Below, one piece after another: positions 42,853 to 53,849 of a stretch of DNA of 64,000 nt. Position numbers and translations under genes: made by a program. The stretch covers positions 2,375,268 to 2,439,267 of the forward strand of contig OU015494.1 in NCBI GenBank assembly GCA_907164885.2, in the 5' to 3' direction. The stretch comes from Dolomedes plantarius. Its lineage: Eukaryota > Arthropoda > Arachnida > Araneae > Dolomedidae. The notes beneath the pieces were generated by a model. The model worked only from the letters and a program-made list of their open reading frames with translations. It did not search any database and was not told the origin of the DNA. Position 1 is the stretch's first letter; the number at the start of each line of letters is the position of its first letter.

Positions 42853-44836
42853 TGACAAACATTAGATCCATTTTTCTTTCTTTTCTATGTGATGCTTAAC
42901 ATCATTATATTTTTTTTAATTGATATAATTAATTATGTGTTGTCCTACTAAAGATATATAAAAAAAAAAATAAAAAAAACTGTCTAACTTAAACTTTCTT
43001 CTTAAGAATACTATTATATGTGAATTTTTTTTGGATCTCAATTTAAACACCGACTATGACAACTCTACTTCTTTAACCTTTCAGTAAATTTCCTATTTCT
43101 TGAAAAACACTTTCCTATCACCCAACTCTACAAGCGCGTTGGATGTCGTCCCAACTGTTTAAGATCTTTGTTAATTTTTTTACTATTTGTTTTTAATTCA
43201 ACAACTCAGTCACTTAAAGTGCTGAAGACTATATGCTTGAGTAATGACTAAAACAGGGCTGGGATGGCCACTCCTTTTGTCCTCCCATTTCTATATATTA
43301 TACTCCCACAGGTATGACAACTGCACCTTTTCCTTTTTCTCTATCTGTGTACTATGCAAGATGCTGTTTTCCAACGCAGTCATATTCTGTCGGAGATTCA
43401 CGGTTAGTCCACTGTACGGCTAAAAGACTCTTCCTCCTTATTAGTCAGAGAACAATATGGAGAAAGAAAACCCACTTGTTACACAAACATAAACACAACC
43501 CTCACTGATTAGAGGTAGAATTAAAAAAAATTTGAAACTAAGAGTTTGGGTAACACACATACAACAAGGTACCTTCAACACAAAAAATTGGATATCCACG
43601 TAGAATTAAAATAAGTGTACACAAATGAATAGTAAATAATTTGAAAATAAAGTGAAAAGTATTGAGAATAAATAAAGTTAGAATAAATATGAATAAGTAT
43701 AATTAAAGAGTATTGAATAGAATTTTGGAATGAATAAATATTGTCGAAATAAAATGAATATAAGAATGATGAAATGAGAATAATAAGAAATATAAAAGAT
43801 ATTAAAAAGAGATTTTTGTTGATAATAAGTAATATTGAAATAAAGGAGATAATGGATATTAAGAAAAAATAGTGAGATACATAAAGATACGAAAACTAGA
43901 TAATGAGTGATATGTTTTGTAATTTTTATATACAATTGATATATTTGAAGTGTGATTTTATTAAATCTTGTGATTTTTATTGAAAGTGTGATTTTTATTA
44001 TAAACTGTGATTTTTATTATATAACTAAAGAACTATTTTTTCTTGATATGTAAACAAACCAAAATAATGTTATGTTTTATGTATTCTACATTGGTGAAGC
44101 AAAAATAAGAAACAGCAACACAAAGACTGTGATTTTTTAATTGGTGTATTTTCCTCAACATACTAATGACTGTGACAGGACTAAAAATGTTGCAATTCAT
44201 TACAAGATAAGTAAATAAAGATTTTTTTTTGGACTCACTCCATAGTAGTGAACACTGAGGAGGAACGTACAATAACTTCAAATTATTATTGTCATGTTCT
44301 ATTCCATTTACTTTATATGTTTGTTTGTTGATTTTGATATTTTCATTGTTATATTCTATTATTTGTGTGAGTCGACTCAAAATTAAAATTGATGTAAAAT
44401 GAAAATTTGATAACTTAGTTTTTTTTTTGGTTAAATTTAATTGAAATTTTTTTTTCTGCTGAGATTCTGTTGTGTGGGGAGGGCCCGCCCTGCACAGCAA
44501 TTTTCAGTTGATGATAAATTTATTTTTAAGTTTAATTTTTTTTCAAAGCAACAATACAGGAAGAAATTTATATAATTTACAATTTTCTATAATTGATCAT
44601 TAGTTACTATAATTTTTTTTGTTTTTATTGTGTTCCTAAATTAGTAAATCATTAGTGTATTTTTATGTATTCAAATTTGAAATGTGCCATGTCTTGCCAT
44701 GTGATCATCATACTAAATTAACTTAAAACATATGTTCCTTTTTAAACTTTTCCAAATTTGTGGTCGACGCCCATTTTCCTCACATGGTCGGGTGAGTCTG
44801 TCCTCCAATGCAGGCATTGTTGGTCAGCCTCTTCTC
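42853..44836. other. 3' noncoding part of the LTR element, no env
   Basis: About 2 kb between pol and the polypurine tract. The longest frame (155 codons, minus, 44033-44500) is AT-rich and unrecognised. I see no signal-peptide or transmembrane envelope gene, although an env would sit here in related elements. Confidence 0.6.
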
Positions 44837-44850
44837 GGACGGGGGGGATA
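44837..44850 (+). promoter_or_regulatory. Polypurine tract
   Basis: GGACGGGGGGGATA lies directly before the 3' LTR and is by far the most G-rich run nearby. Confidence 0.7.
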
Positions 44851-44855
44851 TTCTA

Positions 44856-45297
44856 TAACATTAAAAACCCCATACCATTTTAAAATCTAACATTATTCTA
44901 AATTCCCTTGGGCGTACGAGCTAAATTTCGCTTTTGATTCTAAACTCTAATAACCTCGAGAGAAAATATTAAATGGCTTCCTTTTTCAAATAGGCTCGGC
45001 GTCCCCAATAATTTAGATAAGCTCTGCGCAGATTATATAAAACCACATGTGACTTATCGACAACAGCAAATCCCTAATCGCGATGATGATCACATGACAA
45101 TGTTTATATAAACCGCCTGAACGGTACATGTAACGCTTTTTCGGATTTTGTAGCTGTATTGAGAAGACGTATTCGCCGACGAAATAAAAACTAGTATAAT
45201 GCTGTAACCTGCCGCGTCGTTTTTTCGAGCCACGACTACATCTTCATTGCCTGTGATGTGCTGGACGCCCACTCTTTCCTTGGGTTGTCCAGTACGT

Positions 45298-45301
<4 letters not shown>
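44856..45301 (+). repeat. 3' LTR
   Basis: 446 bp, matching 37641-38086 with differences such as CCTCGAG against CCTTGAG and GGCTCGG against GGCGCGG. Confidence 0.92.
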
Positions 45302-45333
<32 letters not shown>

Positions 45334-45378
45334 CATATATAAATATATATATACTATATATATATATATATATATATA

Positions 45379-45446
<68 letters not shown>
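45302..45446. repeat. (TA)n microsatellite
   Basis: TA repeat with a few TACA and CTATA variants, directly after the 3' LTR. Confidence 0.95.
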
Positions 45447-45973
45447 TGACACTAAATAGTTCAAATTTCATTTTTCAGATGATAACAGATAAATAAAATG
45501 TCTTCCGATTCAATTGAAATCAAGGTTTTTGTAATGACAGCAAAATAATGTTAGATCTCCATTCGTTAATTCTTTTTCTCCCTGGCCGGAAAGGAAATTT
45601 TTGTTTATCAGATAAGCGGACTAATCATATTTTACCAAAATTCATTTCCTGTTATTTTATACACACGTTTAAGGAATTCATTACAAAAGACTATAATAAT
45701 GAGAAAAGTAGGTGAGAAAAAAATTTTCATTTATTTAAAGTGATCTAGACATTTGAGTAATGTAAAATGCAAATGGATGTTGGTGTTTAGCATTGCATAC
45801 ATCAATTTTTTTTCAGGCCATCTTGACTGTAACTAAGTATTATTCCTGAATGAGAGCTTCATATAAAACATAAAATTTCCACTTTTTTATACTTTCACAA
45901 CACATGCTTAAAGCGGATTGCACATAGAAGACAAATTCTTACAGACATTCAAAAGCACTTCCAAAATATATAC
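45447..45973. other. Unassigned spacer
   Basis: No gene or repeat terminus that I can support. Confidence 0.45.
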
Positions 45974-46390
45974 CAGGGGTGGGCAGACTTTTCAAGGGTA
46001 CGGGCTACTTCTAATTTTTTTCAATGTGTTGCTGTCCACCCATGGGTGGACAGCAACACATTGCGCGTAGCAACACATAGCGCGTAGGTGTGGTGAGGAC
46101 TTTTTTAGCTCACCACACCTACGCGTGTAGGTGTGGTGAGCTAAAAAAAGTCTACATTATTTATTATACCTTAATAATAAATACGGAATATGTACTTACC
46201 TACATAATTTCAATAAAAAAAACTTACTCTTTTAAAACCGCGTTTAAAGCAAAACGCAAGATACAAACATAATAATAATAGCCACAAATATAATAATATC
46301 GAGCGCGTCTTAGGTGTTAGTAAAGGCGGTCACCCCAAAATGTCTTGGTGGTCCACCGGTCGATCTCGATCGACTTAATGCCTACCCCTG
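45974..46390. mobile_element. Non-autonomous hAT element (MITE, 417 bp)
   Basis: Termini CAGGGGTGGGCA and TGCCTACCCCTG are of hAT type. The flanks ATATATAC and ATATACAC agree in 7 of 8 bases. The inside is built of snap-back structures: a 42-bp perfect palindrome at 46022-46063 and a hairpin at 46098-46152. Confidence 0.75.
46022..46063. repeat. 42-bp perfect palindrome without spacer
   Basis: Arms 46022-46042 and 46043-46063 are exact reverse complements meeting at CCCATGGG. A second hairpin follows: 46098-46121 pairs with 46128-46152 (GACTTTTTTAGCTCACCAC and its inverse). Confidence 0.9.
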
Positions 46391-46395
46391 ATATA

Positions 46396-47807
46396 CACTC
46401 ATGGACAAAAAAATTAGCGCACCAAGAAATAATTGCGGGATCGTAAAGAAACTTGCAATGAAGGTACATGTCGGGGAGATATGCAAATGATTAAAAATGC
46501 AGAGTGATTGCGCATTACGTATAGCCGGTAAAGGGCGTTGAACATCGTACTCTGTGGAGTATAAAACAGGTAACCAAAGCTTGTTTGAGTGTGCTGAATC
46601 ATTTACAAAGGAAGAGTTGAGATAGACATGCCATTACGCCGTGTTCGAAGACAATATAAGCAGTTGTCGCAGTTTGAGAGGGGGAGAATCGTCGGGATGA
46701 TGGAAGCTGGGTGGTCAGCTAGGCGAGTAGCTCGTCAATTAGGCCGCTCTGATTGCGTTGTGAGGAGGTGTTGGGACCAGTGGACCCGAGAGATGTCATG
46801 TACACGAAGACCAGGCTCAGGACGCCCTCGACAGACCAGTCGTCGAGAAGACCGCCACATCGTAAGAAATGCACGCGTACAGCCAACTGCTTCATCGGCC
46901 GCCATCCAGGCACAGGTAGCACCTTCACTAGGGGCCTCTGTGTCTTCTCGAACCATACGAAGGTGCCTGGCTGAAGGACAGTTGGTATCGCGGCGCCCAT
47001 TACGTGTGCTGCCCTTGACGCCCACCCATCGACGCCTCCGTTTGGAGTTTTGCCGCGCACGAGGAAACTGGACTGCAGCGGAATGGAACCAGGTCGTGTT
47101 TAGCGACGAATCCAGATTCAATCTCGGCAGTGATGACAATCGTGTTCGTGTGTGGAGAGCCCGTGGTGAACGCTTCAATCCTGCCTTTGCTGTACAGCGA
47201 CACATCGCTCCCACAGCTGGTGTGATGGTATGGGGTGCCATTGCCTACAATACACGGTCACCCCTAGTATTGTTCCGTGGCACCATGACAGCCCAGCGGT
47301 ATGTTCATGAAATCCTGCAACCACATATATTGCCACTCATGCAACGTCTCCCAGGAGCCATTTTTCAACAAGACAATGCTCGTCCTCATACGGCAAGGGT
47401 GTCGCAAGACTGTCTACACACTGTTACTACCCTTCTTTGGCCTGCCCGATCCCCATATTTGTCTCCAATCGAGCATATCTGGGATCATTTGGGAAACGAG
47501 TTGGGCATCCCACGAGTTTGAACGAACTAAAGGCAAGGTTACAGCAAATATGGAACGAAATGTCTCAAGATATCATACAGAACTTGTATGACTCAATGCC
47601 CGATCGTATCGCATCGTGCATTCGCGCTAGAGGGGGTCAAACGGAGTATTAACTCCTCCGTTCTTTTGCCTTTTTCTCTGAAATAAATTATCCTTTTTCT
47701 TTGATTTTCTTATCATTTACTTATATGAAAGTAGTCATTACGTATGTAAAATTTCGTTTCATTTTGACGACTCCTTCTTGGTGCGCTAATTTTTTTGTCC
47801 ATGAGTG
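46396..47807 (+). mobile_element. Tc1-family element, copy D (1,412 bp)
   Basis: Inverted termini begin CACTCATGGACAAAAAAATT at both ends and are flanked by TA (46394-46395 and 47808-47809). It sits five bases from the end of the hAT MITE, within that element's flanking target sequence. Confidence 0.95.
46628..47652 (+). pseudogene. Tc1 transposase (DD34E) with a single late frameshift
   Basis: From ATG 46628 the frame is open for 297 codons. There are paired helix-turn-helix domains (F-E-R-G-R-I-V-G and R-T-I-R-R-C-L), the hinge G-S-G-R-P-R, V-F-S-D-E-S-R-F, Q-Q-D-N-A-R-P-H and L-S-P-I-E-H-I-W-D, so the catalytic triad is complete. At about 47500-47510 a one-base change shifts the frame. 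The last 45 or so codons (N-E-L-K-A-R-L ... G-G-Q-T-E-Y) continue in another frame to the stop at 47652. A single repair-like event separates this copy from an intact gene. Confidence 0.9.
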
Positions 47808-47809
47808 TA

Positions 47810-49620
47810 TATACTATCTCGTTCTCTCATATAGGATAGATACTTGAATGAAAGTTGTTCTTTTTTTTCTGTAGAGATATTTAATTCTTTTTGCAGTCGT
47901 TACAATGTTAAAAAACGCAAGTACTTGATTATTTTGCTTCTAAAAAAGGGTATTCATTAATACGTTTTTAAATATTATTAAGAAAGATGAGAAAAAGAGC
48001 TGATGGAAATATAAGAATAATATCTAACGCTAGGCTAAATTCGAAAGTATCTAAGGTATCAACATCTTCGGATCTTTCTAATCAATTGCTACAATGCAGG
48101 ATCGCAATGAGGCCCGGCTTACGCAACGATCTGGAAAAAGTAGATTATCTTTCATTGGTGAAGTGTTGGCGGCTAATAAAAGGATAACTCAGTTTCCTGC
48201 TCTCATGTAATCTGCGGAAGTAACACGGCTCGACGCGGAAATAGCAGCGCTGTACGCGGTCACTTCAGAAGCCACTAAATGCTTTCCAACAAAATGCAAT
48301 TCATTAAATCACATTATTTAACGATCTAAAAAGATTTTTCTTCGCTTTCTCGACTTCCTTTTCTCGAATATTTATTTATTGACAATAATTATTCACAAAA
48401 GAGTTTTTTCCGTTACAATCAGTTGTTGTTAACGAGAGTGTTTTATTATAAATAGAAAAATGATCGCTTTTTAATTAAATTTCATCCCTTAAGAGAATAA
48501 AATGGTACTATGTTTTTTTAACAGATAATTAAATAACATATTTCTGTTATAACTGACTATTTTCAGCTGCTATTAACTTTTAGTTAAAACTGTTATTAGC
48601 CCTTCTAAAAATGTTTAGCGAACTCGAAAAGATTAATTTTTTTTTTTACTAAATTACTGGAAGATGAACCTTCTCAAATATAGCATTTCTTCACCGATTA
48701 TTTTCTATAACGATATTCTTTACGTCATCTTTTACGTAAGTGCAGCGCGTTTTCTCTCATAGTTTTTAAGGAAATATAAATAGAGCAAACAGTGTTTGGA
48801 TATTTCATCGCCATTTTTTTCTGTAAAATGAAACTTTATTGTTTTTTAATGTTTTAATAAGAAAAAAAATATAGATGAGGAATTAATTTATTAAATAATT
48901 GTTTTTTTTAAAATATGATTTTTTTCTTTTTTTAACCGGTTTATTACCCTTATTAAGATGAAATAACCGACGGCTGAATGTTCTTAACCATGACGTAATG
49001 GGATATTCGATTCCCATTACTAGGATGTGTTGTCATCTCCTACTTGCCAAAATTTTGAAATGTCCATCTCATATGGATTAGCCTGAAGAAAAATCCGAAG
49101 TGTAAAATTTTGTCTCCTCCTGTTTTTTGGTTATGTCACGTTACGAATCTCGTAATGAAAGTAAAACATAGATACATTATATGCATTATTTTTACATTAA
49201 GTAACCACTCTTCGTAAGTAGTGTTTCATGCAGCTTTATCAATTATATATGGATTTTTTAAGCATTTTATCCCTTATTTCAGTCACTGGCACTTTCAGCA
49301 TAAAATAAGATGCCCAATGGGAAAGTAATCTATGCCGGTCAGATGCGTACGATGCTCTAGATTTTCTGTTCTTTTCTTCCCGTGTATAATGTACTTTTCC
49401 TTATAATTCTCTCTACTTCGATATTTCTTAGTTATTACGTTAGGTGTAATTCCTAACAGCGCGTTACCATGTTTGAATTATCTTACAACTCAAAGATCTT
49501 GCATACATATAACTAAATAATTATCTCATAAATTCCAATATTTAATATTTTTATTTTTGAAGTCTTATTTAAACGACAGATGATTATGGTTTTATATTTC
49601 TAAACGATGGTACCCCTACC
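47810..49620. other. No gene recognised
   Basis: AT-rich sequence. A 66-codon frame at 47987-48187 (plus) has no motif. No inverted termini are seen. Confidence 0.5.
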
Positions 49621-49624
49621 CATT

Positions 49625-51030
49625 CATCTTACAGTTATGACACCACTGAGGCCCTAGATGTCGCTATTGTTAGCCCCAATCTCTTCTTGGGCTGTTCCTG
49701 GTCAGTTCTGGAGAATATAGGTAGCGATCATTTCCCTGTTTTCTTTGAACTTGTTTTGATTGGCAGTCTGCCTGTGTTCAAAATCAACAAAAAGTGCTGG
49801 AATTTTAAGAAGGCTGACTGAGAGTCCTATTCTCGTTCTATAGAAAGCGATATCATCTCGAAGCCCAGACAACCTTGATAAGGATTGGCTCACCCTGAAA
49901 TCAGTTATAATTAATAATGCTATAAAGAATATTCCTAGAGGTAATATTAGGAGATTTTAAAAAAATTTTACGCACAAGACCTCAACTCTCCAGCCTTTGC
50001 TGGAGGAGAGAAAAAGGCTTGCTAGTGCCTTAGATGAGCCTAACCATATTACTTGCAAAGTTAATTTAAATAAAATTAATGCTGAGATTAAACGTGCCTA
50101 TGCACGAATCAAGAGACATAAATGGAATGGTCTATGTTCCAAACTTGATCAAAGAGTCTCTAATGGTAAATTGTGGGATTTGGTGAAAGGTATCAGCTAA
50201 GAACAACCTCGGGAAGAATTGTGCAATACGATCCAAGACTCGGAGGGCAGAATTCCCCAAACTGATAACGAGGCTGCTGATAGTCTTGGTGCAAACTATC
50301 AGAAAACTAGCAAGCTAGACTTCTCTGATGCTGACAGATTTGTTAAAAAAAGGGCCAGAAATATTGTTCTCGGGTGCCGTAGTTCTCGCGAGGGGATTCC
50401 CATTTTCACAAATGATTTTCGTTTGCACGAACTTGAGGCTGCCCTCATGGATACTGATCTACAAAAATCTCCTTGTCCTGACGGCATCCACGGACATTTG
50501 ATTGAACATCTGGGTCAGGCTGGAAGACCCAGATTCTTGGCTATAATAAACTTATCTTGGAAATTGGGGCGGTTCCCTCGTGACTGGAAAAGGGAAACCA
50601 CCATCCTCATAAGAAAGCCAAATCAAGATGCCTGCTTTCCCGAGAGCTATAGGCCCATTGCACTAACATCTGTTGCGTGCAAAGTAATGGAGAGGATGAT
50701 TTTAAAAACACTTGCATTTTATTTGAATTCTCGTGACCTTTTCCCAAAGGATTAATAGGTTTTGAGATCAGGACACATCACCACAGATCAGGTGCTTTAT
50801 TTAACCCAGAGAATACATGATGCGCACAATTTGCAGCCTACAAATCACACTATGGCAGCGTTCTTGGATCTAAGGCTTTCCATATTGTTTAGAAGAAACG
50901 ACTTATCATCAAGCTTTTTGATTCTTTTGGAATTTGAATTCATTTCGAAATAGGGGCCTGCCTTGTATTCATGATGTTTTGAGAGACAGGGTGATCAGGT
51001 GTGCGTTTTGCTCTAAGTGCAGGATTTTTA
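49625..51030 (+). pseudogene. Jockey-like LINE fragment: endonuclease end and reverse transcriptase
   Basis: At 49630-49760 the endonuclease C-terminus is visible (T-E-A-L-D-V-A-I-V-S-P and G-S-D-H-F-P-V). A broken linker follows to 50218. An open stretch (50219-50755, 178 codons) holds the RT fingers: K-S-P-C-P-D-G-I-H-G, W-K-L-G-R-F-P-R-D-W-K and E-S-Y-R-P-I-A-L-T-S. A TAA at 50753-50755 breaks it. RT continues at 50762-51020 with the T-T-D-Q-V-L block, A-A-F-L-D-L and a broken F-G-x-R-G block, then ends before the main catalytic F-A-D-D. It is a dead 5'- and 3'-truncated copy. Confidence 0.85.
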
Positions 51031-51469
51031 TTTATTTTGTTTGCATTCTTACTGTTAGTAAATATCATTCTCTGTTGAATTATTTACATTTTACTAGTTA
51101 TAATTGTCTTTTATCAGTATGAGAATTTGTTGCAATTGCGCAGTGTTTTAATGAAAAGTTAAAATTTTTCAACACTAGGGTAGATTTTCTGTTGATTTGT
51201 TCGGCTGTCTATGCCTTCTATCTTGTCTATGCCTTCTATCTTGTCTATTTCTTGTCTAAGTATACTATTTTGTACTGGATTATTTACATTGTTCGAGTTA
51301 GTTTATTTATTTATTTTGTTTGAACTCTGCACATTTCTCTAAAACGACAACACACACAACAATGAAAACTAACGAAGAGCATCGCCATGCATGAATATAT
51401 GAATATATATGTGTATTTATATATTGGACACTTTTTGAGACAGGACTAAAGCTCCTTGCCTAGAATATA
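51031..51469. other. Unassigned spacer
   Basis: AT-rich; contains a short tandem duplication (TGTCTATGCCTTCTATCT, about 51207-51242). No gene. Confidence 0.45.
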
Positions 51470-51610
51470 CACTAAAGAGCCAAAAAATCTGGTACAGGCA
51501 TGCGTATGCAAATAACAGAGATATGCAACTAATCATCCTAACACGATTTGGTTGGCAGTGCTTATGTATGATGTAACGATATAGTCAGTTTTCTGTCCAG
51601 ATAGTTGAAA
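51470..51610 (+). mobile_element. Left end of a Tc1 element whose right end may be at 57642
   Basis: CACTAAAGAGCCAAAAAATC after TA (51468-51469) pairs with the inverse of 57616-57642, next to the copy G transposase. The sequence after about 51620 (ACTAGCTGAAAACCCTCAC) belongs to another repeat. Confidence 0.6.
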
Positions 51611-51620
51611 TATAAATACA

Positions 51621-51869
51621 CTAGCTGAAAACCCTCACTTGGCTACGGAATACATTCACATTTAATACAACGGTCAATGTATGCAACTAATGGCAAAAAA
51701 AAATATATATATATATATATTTATAATAAATGCGACGATCAATATATACAATTGATGTAAAAAAACGAAAAAATATATTTATAAAAAAATTCGGAACGGA
51801 TATTTTTATAGACAAAATAATGTAGAAGAAAATATTCAATTTAAATCTAATAGAATACTAAAGAAAATA
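51621..51869 (+). repeat. Interspersed repeat, head part
   Basis: It begins ACTAGCTGAAAACCCTCACT, similar to the head at 31131. It appears to be interrupted by Tc1 copy B at 51870 and to resume after 53277. Confidence 0.45.
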
Positions 51870-53277
51870 CACTGCTGGCCACCCAAATTGCAACACCAAG
51901 AAAGACAAGAGATATCACAACAAAATTTATTTTGTAGATAACATGTTGACCAAGTATCAAATGATTAAATTTATAGACTTCTGTGAAGTGTGGTTCCTGC
52001 CAAAATCAGTAGCCAGAGTAGCCGCCATTGTCGGAGATCACCACTGCCACACGCCTCGGCATTCATTCAAAGAGACTTTGGATGAGTTCTTGGGGTACAG
52101 CAGAGCAAGCAGCTTCCACACGTTGCCAAAGTTGATCTGCTGTGGCAGCTGGGGATGGAATCTGGGTCAATCGTAGAGCAACCATGGATCACATGTTTTC
52201 TATCGGCGAAAGATCCGGAGAGCGAGGCGGCCAGGGAAGCAATTCAATCTGGCGATTGACGAAGAACCGTTGGACAATACGTGGCACGTGTGGTCGCGCA
52301 TTATCCTGTTGAAATATGGCTGCGGGCAAGCCCTGAAGGTAAGGAAGGACAACTGGCTCCAACACCTCAGGGATGTAGCGCTGGCTGTTTTAAGTACCGA
52401 CAATGCGTACTAGAGGTGTGCGAGAGTGATATCCAATACCGCCCATACCATAATACCCGGTGCAGGACCAGTGTGGCGGTGCATAACGCAGCTGTTCAGC
52501 ATCCTCTCTTCACGGTGTCTCCAGACTCGAATGCGACCATCGTGGTGTTGCAGACAGAAGCGTGACTCGTCAGTAAAGACAATTTCATTCCATTCTGCCG
52601 TCCACATCCTTCTGTCATCGCACCATTGGCGGCGGAGACGTCTGTGGTTCTGCGTCAAGGGTAGACAAAGCAATGGACGTCTTGCGGACAGACCACTCTG
52701 CTGTAAACGGAGTCGAATGGTACCCGCAGACACTGGATGATGCGTAACAGACTGCATGTGCTGTGCTATGGTTCGTGATGTGACAGAGCGATCCGTCACT
52801 GCCATGCGCACAATTTATCTGTCATCAAGTAAAGTGGTGCGCTGAGGTGGATGCGATCGAACACGCCAGTCCATCGTACCCTCCTGCATCCAACGATCAC
52901 ATATCCGCATTACAGTTGTTTGGTTTCGTCCAACACGACTACCGATTTCCCTGAAAGATAATCCACAATCTCGGTAGGCCACTATCCTTCCTCTGTCGAA
53001 CTCGGATGCTTGATCAGAAGATGATCACTGTTTTCGACGAGGCATAATTGATCGTTTTTTTTGAAAAACCACAAGAAAAACACAATTGCCGAATTTGAAA
53101 TCGTCCAAATCCCCAAGCCTTAAATAGTGCTTTGAAGTGGCGCTATAGGCGCGCGTGTTGTGCCTCTGCGCTGAAATTCTACTCATTTGCATATCTCACC
53201 GCCGCTAATGCATGTTGAAAATTTCATGTTATTTGCATGTTTCCTTCAGGGTGTTGCATTTACAGTGGCCAGCAGTG
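51870..53277 (-). mobile_element. Tc1-family element, copy B (1,408 bp)
   Basis: Same termini (CACTGCTGGCCAC) and family as copies A and C, in inverse orientation, flanked by TA at 51868-51869 and 53278-53279. Confidence 0.93.
52006..53045 (-). pseudogene. Tc1 transposase, several breaks
   Basis: The ATG at 53045 is kept, but a stop follows within ten codons (K-Q-stop), a second occurs before I-V-R-M-A-V-T-D, and frame changes occur near 52430 and further down. The central part is open (52410-52811) with V-F-T-D-E-S-R-F. It is the most damaged of the three related copies. Confidence 0.85.
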
Positions 53278-53849
53278 TAGTACAGTTAATAAAGCATAGT
53301 TTGAGGAATATATCTTTTACTGTATTTTAATATTATTTTGGATAATGTCCAATCGTTTGCCGCATTATTAAGAAAAAAAATGTTTTTTTGTCTATTTATT
53401 GTATTTTTTGTCTATTTAATGTTTTTTTGTCTATTGTTATGCACGTGACGATAAATTTATTTAAAGTACCAGAATAGAAATCACGTGATCGACATTTAAT
53501 AAATTAAATTCTAAAAATGAATTTTTAAAAATTCACCAAAAATCAGAAAATGGAGGTAAAGATTCGAAAAAGATCTTCTTTTAAAGGAATTTTTATGATC
53601 TTTCGTATGATATACATTTTATAACCTTCAAATTATTATTTTAAATGCAAACTTTAAAAAAATTACTTAAACAGCTTAAAAATTGAATTTAAAAAAATCT
53701 AAGAAGAATTTTTCAAAAATCTTTCTTAGTGCACACTATAAGTAGAATCGCCATGCAAAATTTCAGCCCTTTAGGTCCAGCAGTTTTTTCTGTGCGTTGT
53801 ATGTCAGTCAGTCAATCAGTCAGTGAGTCAGTTACGGTACTGTTATATA
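53278..53849 (+). repeat. Interspersed repeat, tail part
   Basis: It ends with ATGCAAAATTTCAGCCCTTTAGG-type sequence and a CAGTCAGTCAATCAGTCAG run (about 53800-53835), a tail common to arthropod retroposons. Probably the second half of the repeat starting at 51621. Confidence 0.5.

Larger units (their letters stand above)
37641..45301 (+). mobile_element. Young Ty3/gypsy LTR retrotransposon with gag-stop-pol (7,661 bp)
   Basis: The 446-bp LTRs have about four visible differences. Between them lie a 690-bp leader, gag, in-frame pol after a TGA, a damaged integrase, and about 2 kb of 3' noncoding sequence ending in a G-rich polypurine tract. TA arrays lie immediately outside both LTRs. The integrase deletion makes this copy non-autonomous. 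Confidence 0.93.

Noticed and set aside
42853..44836. An env gene between pol and the 3' LTR
   Set aside because: No frame has a signal peptide, transmembrane segment or useful length; the 155-codon minus-strand frame is low-complexity AT-rich sequence.
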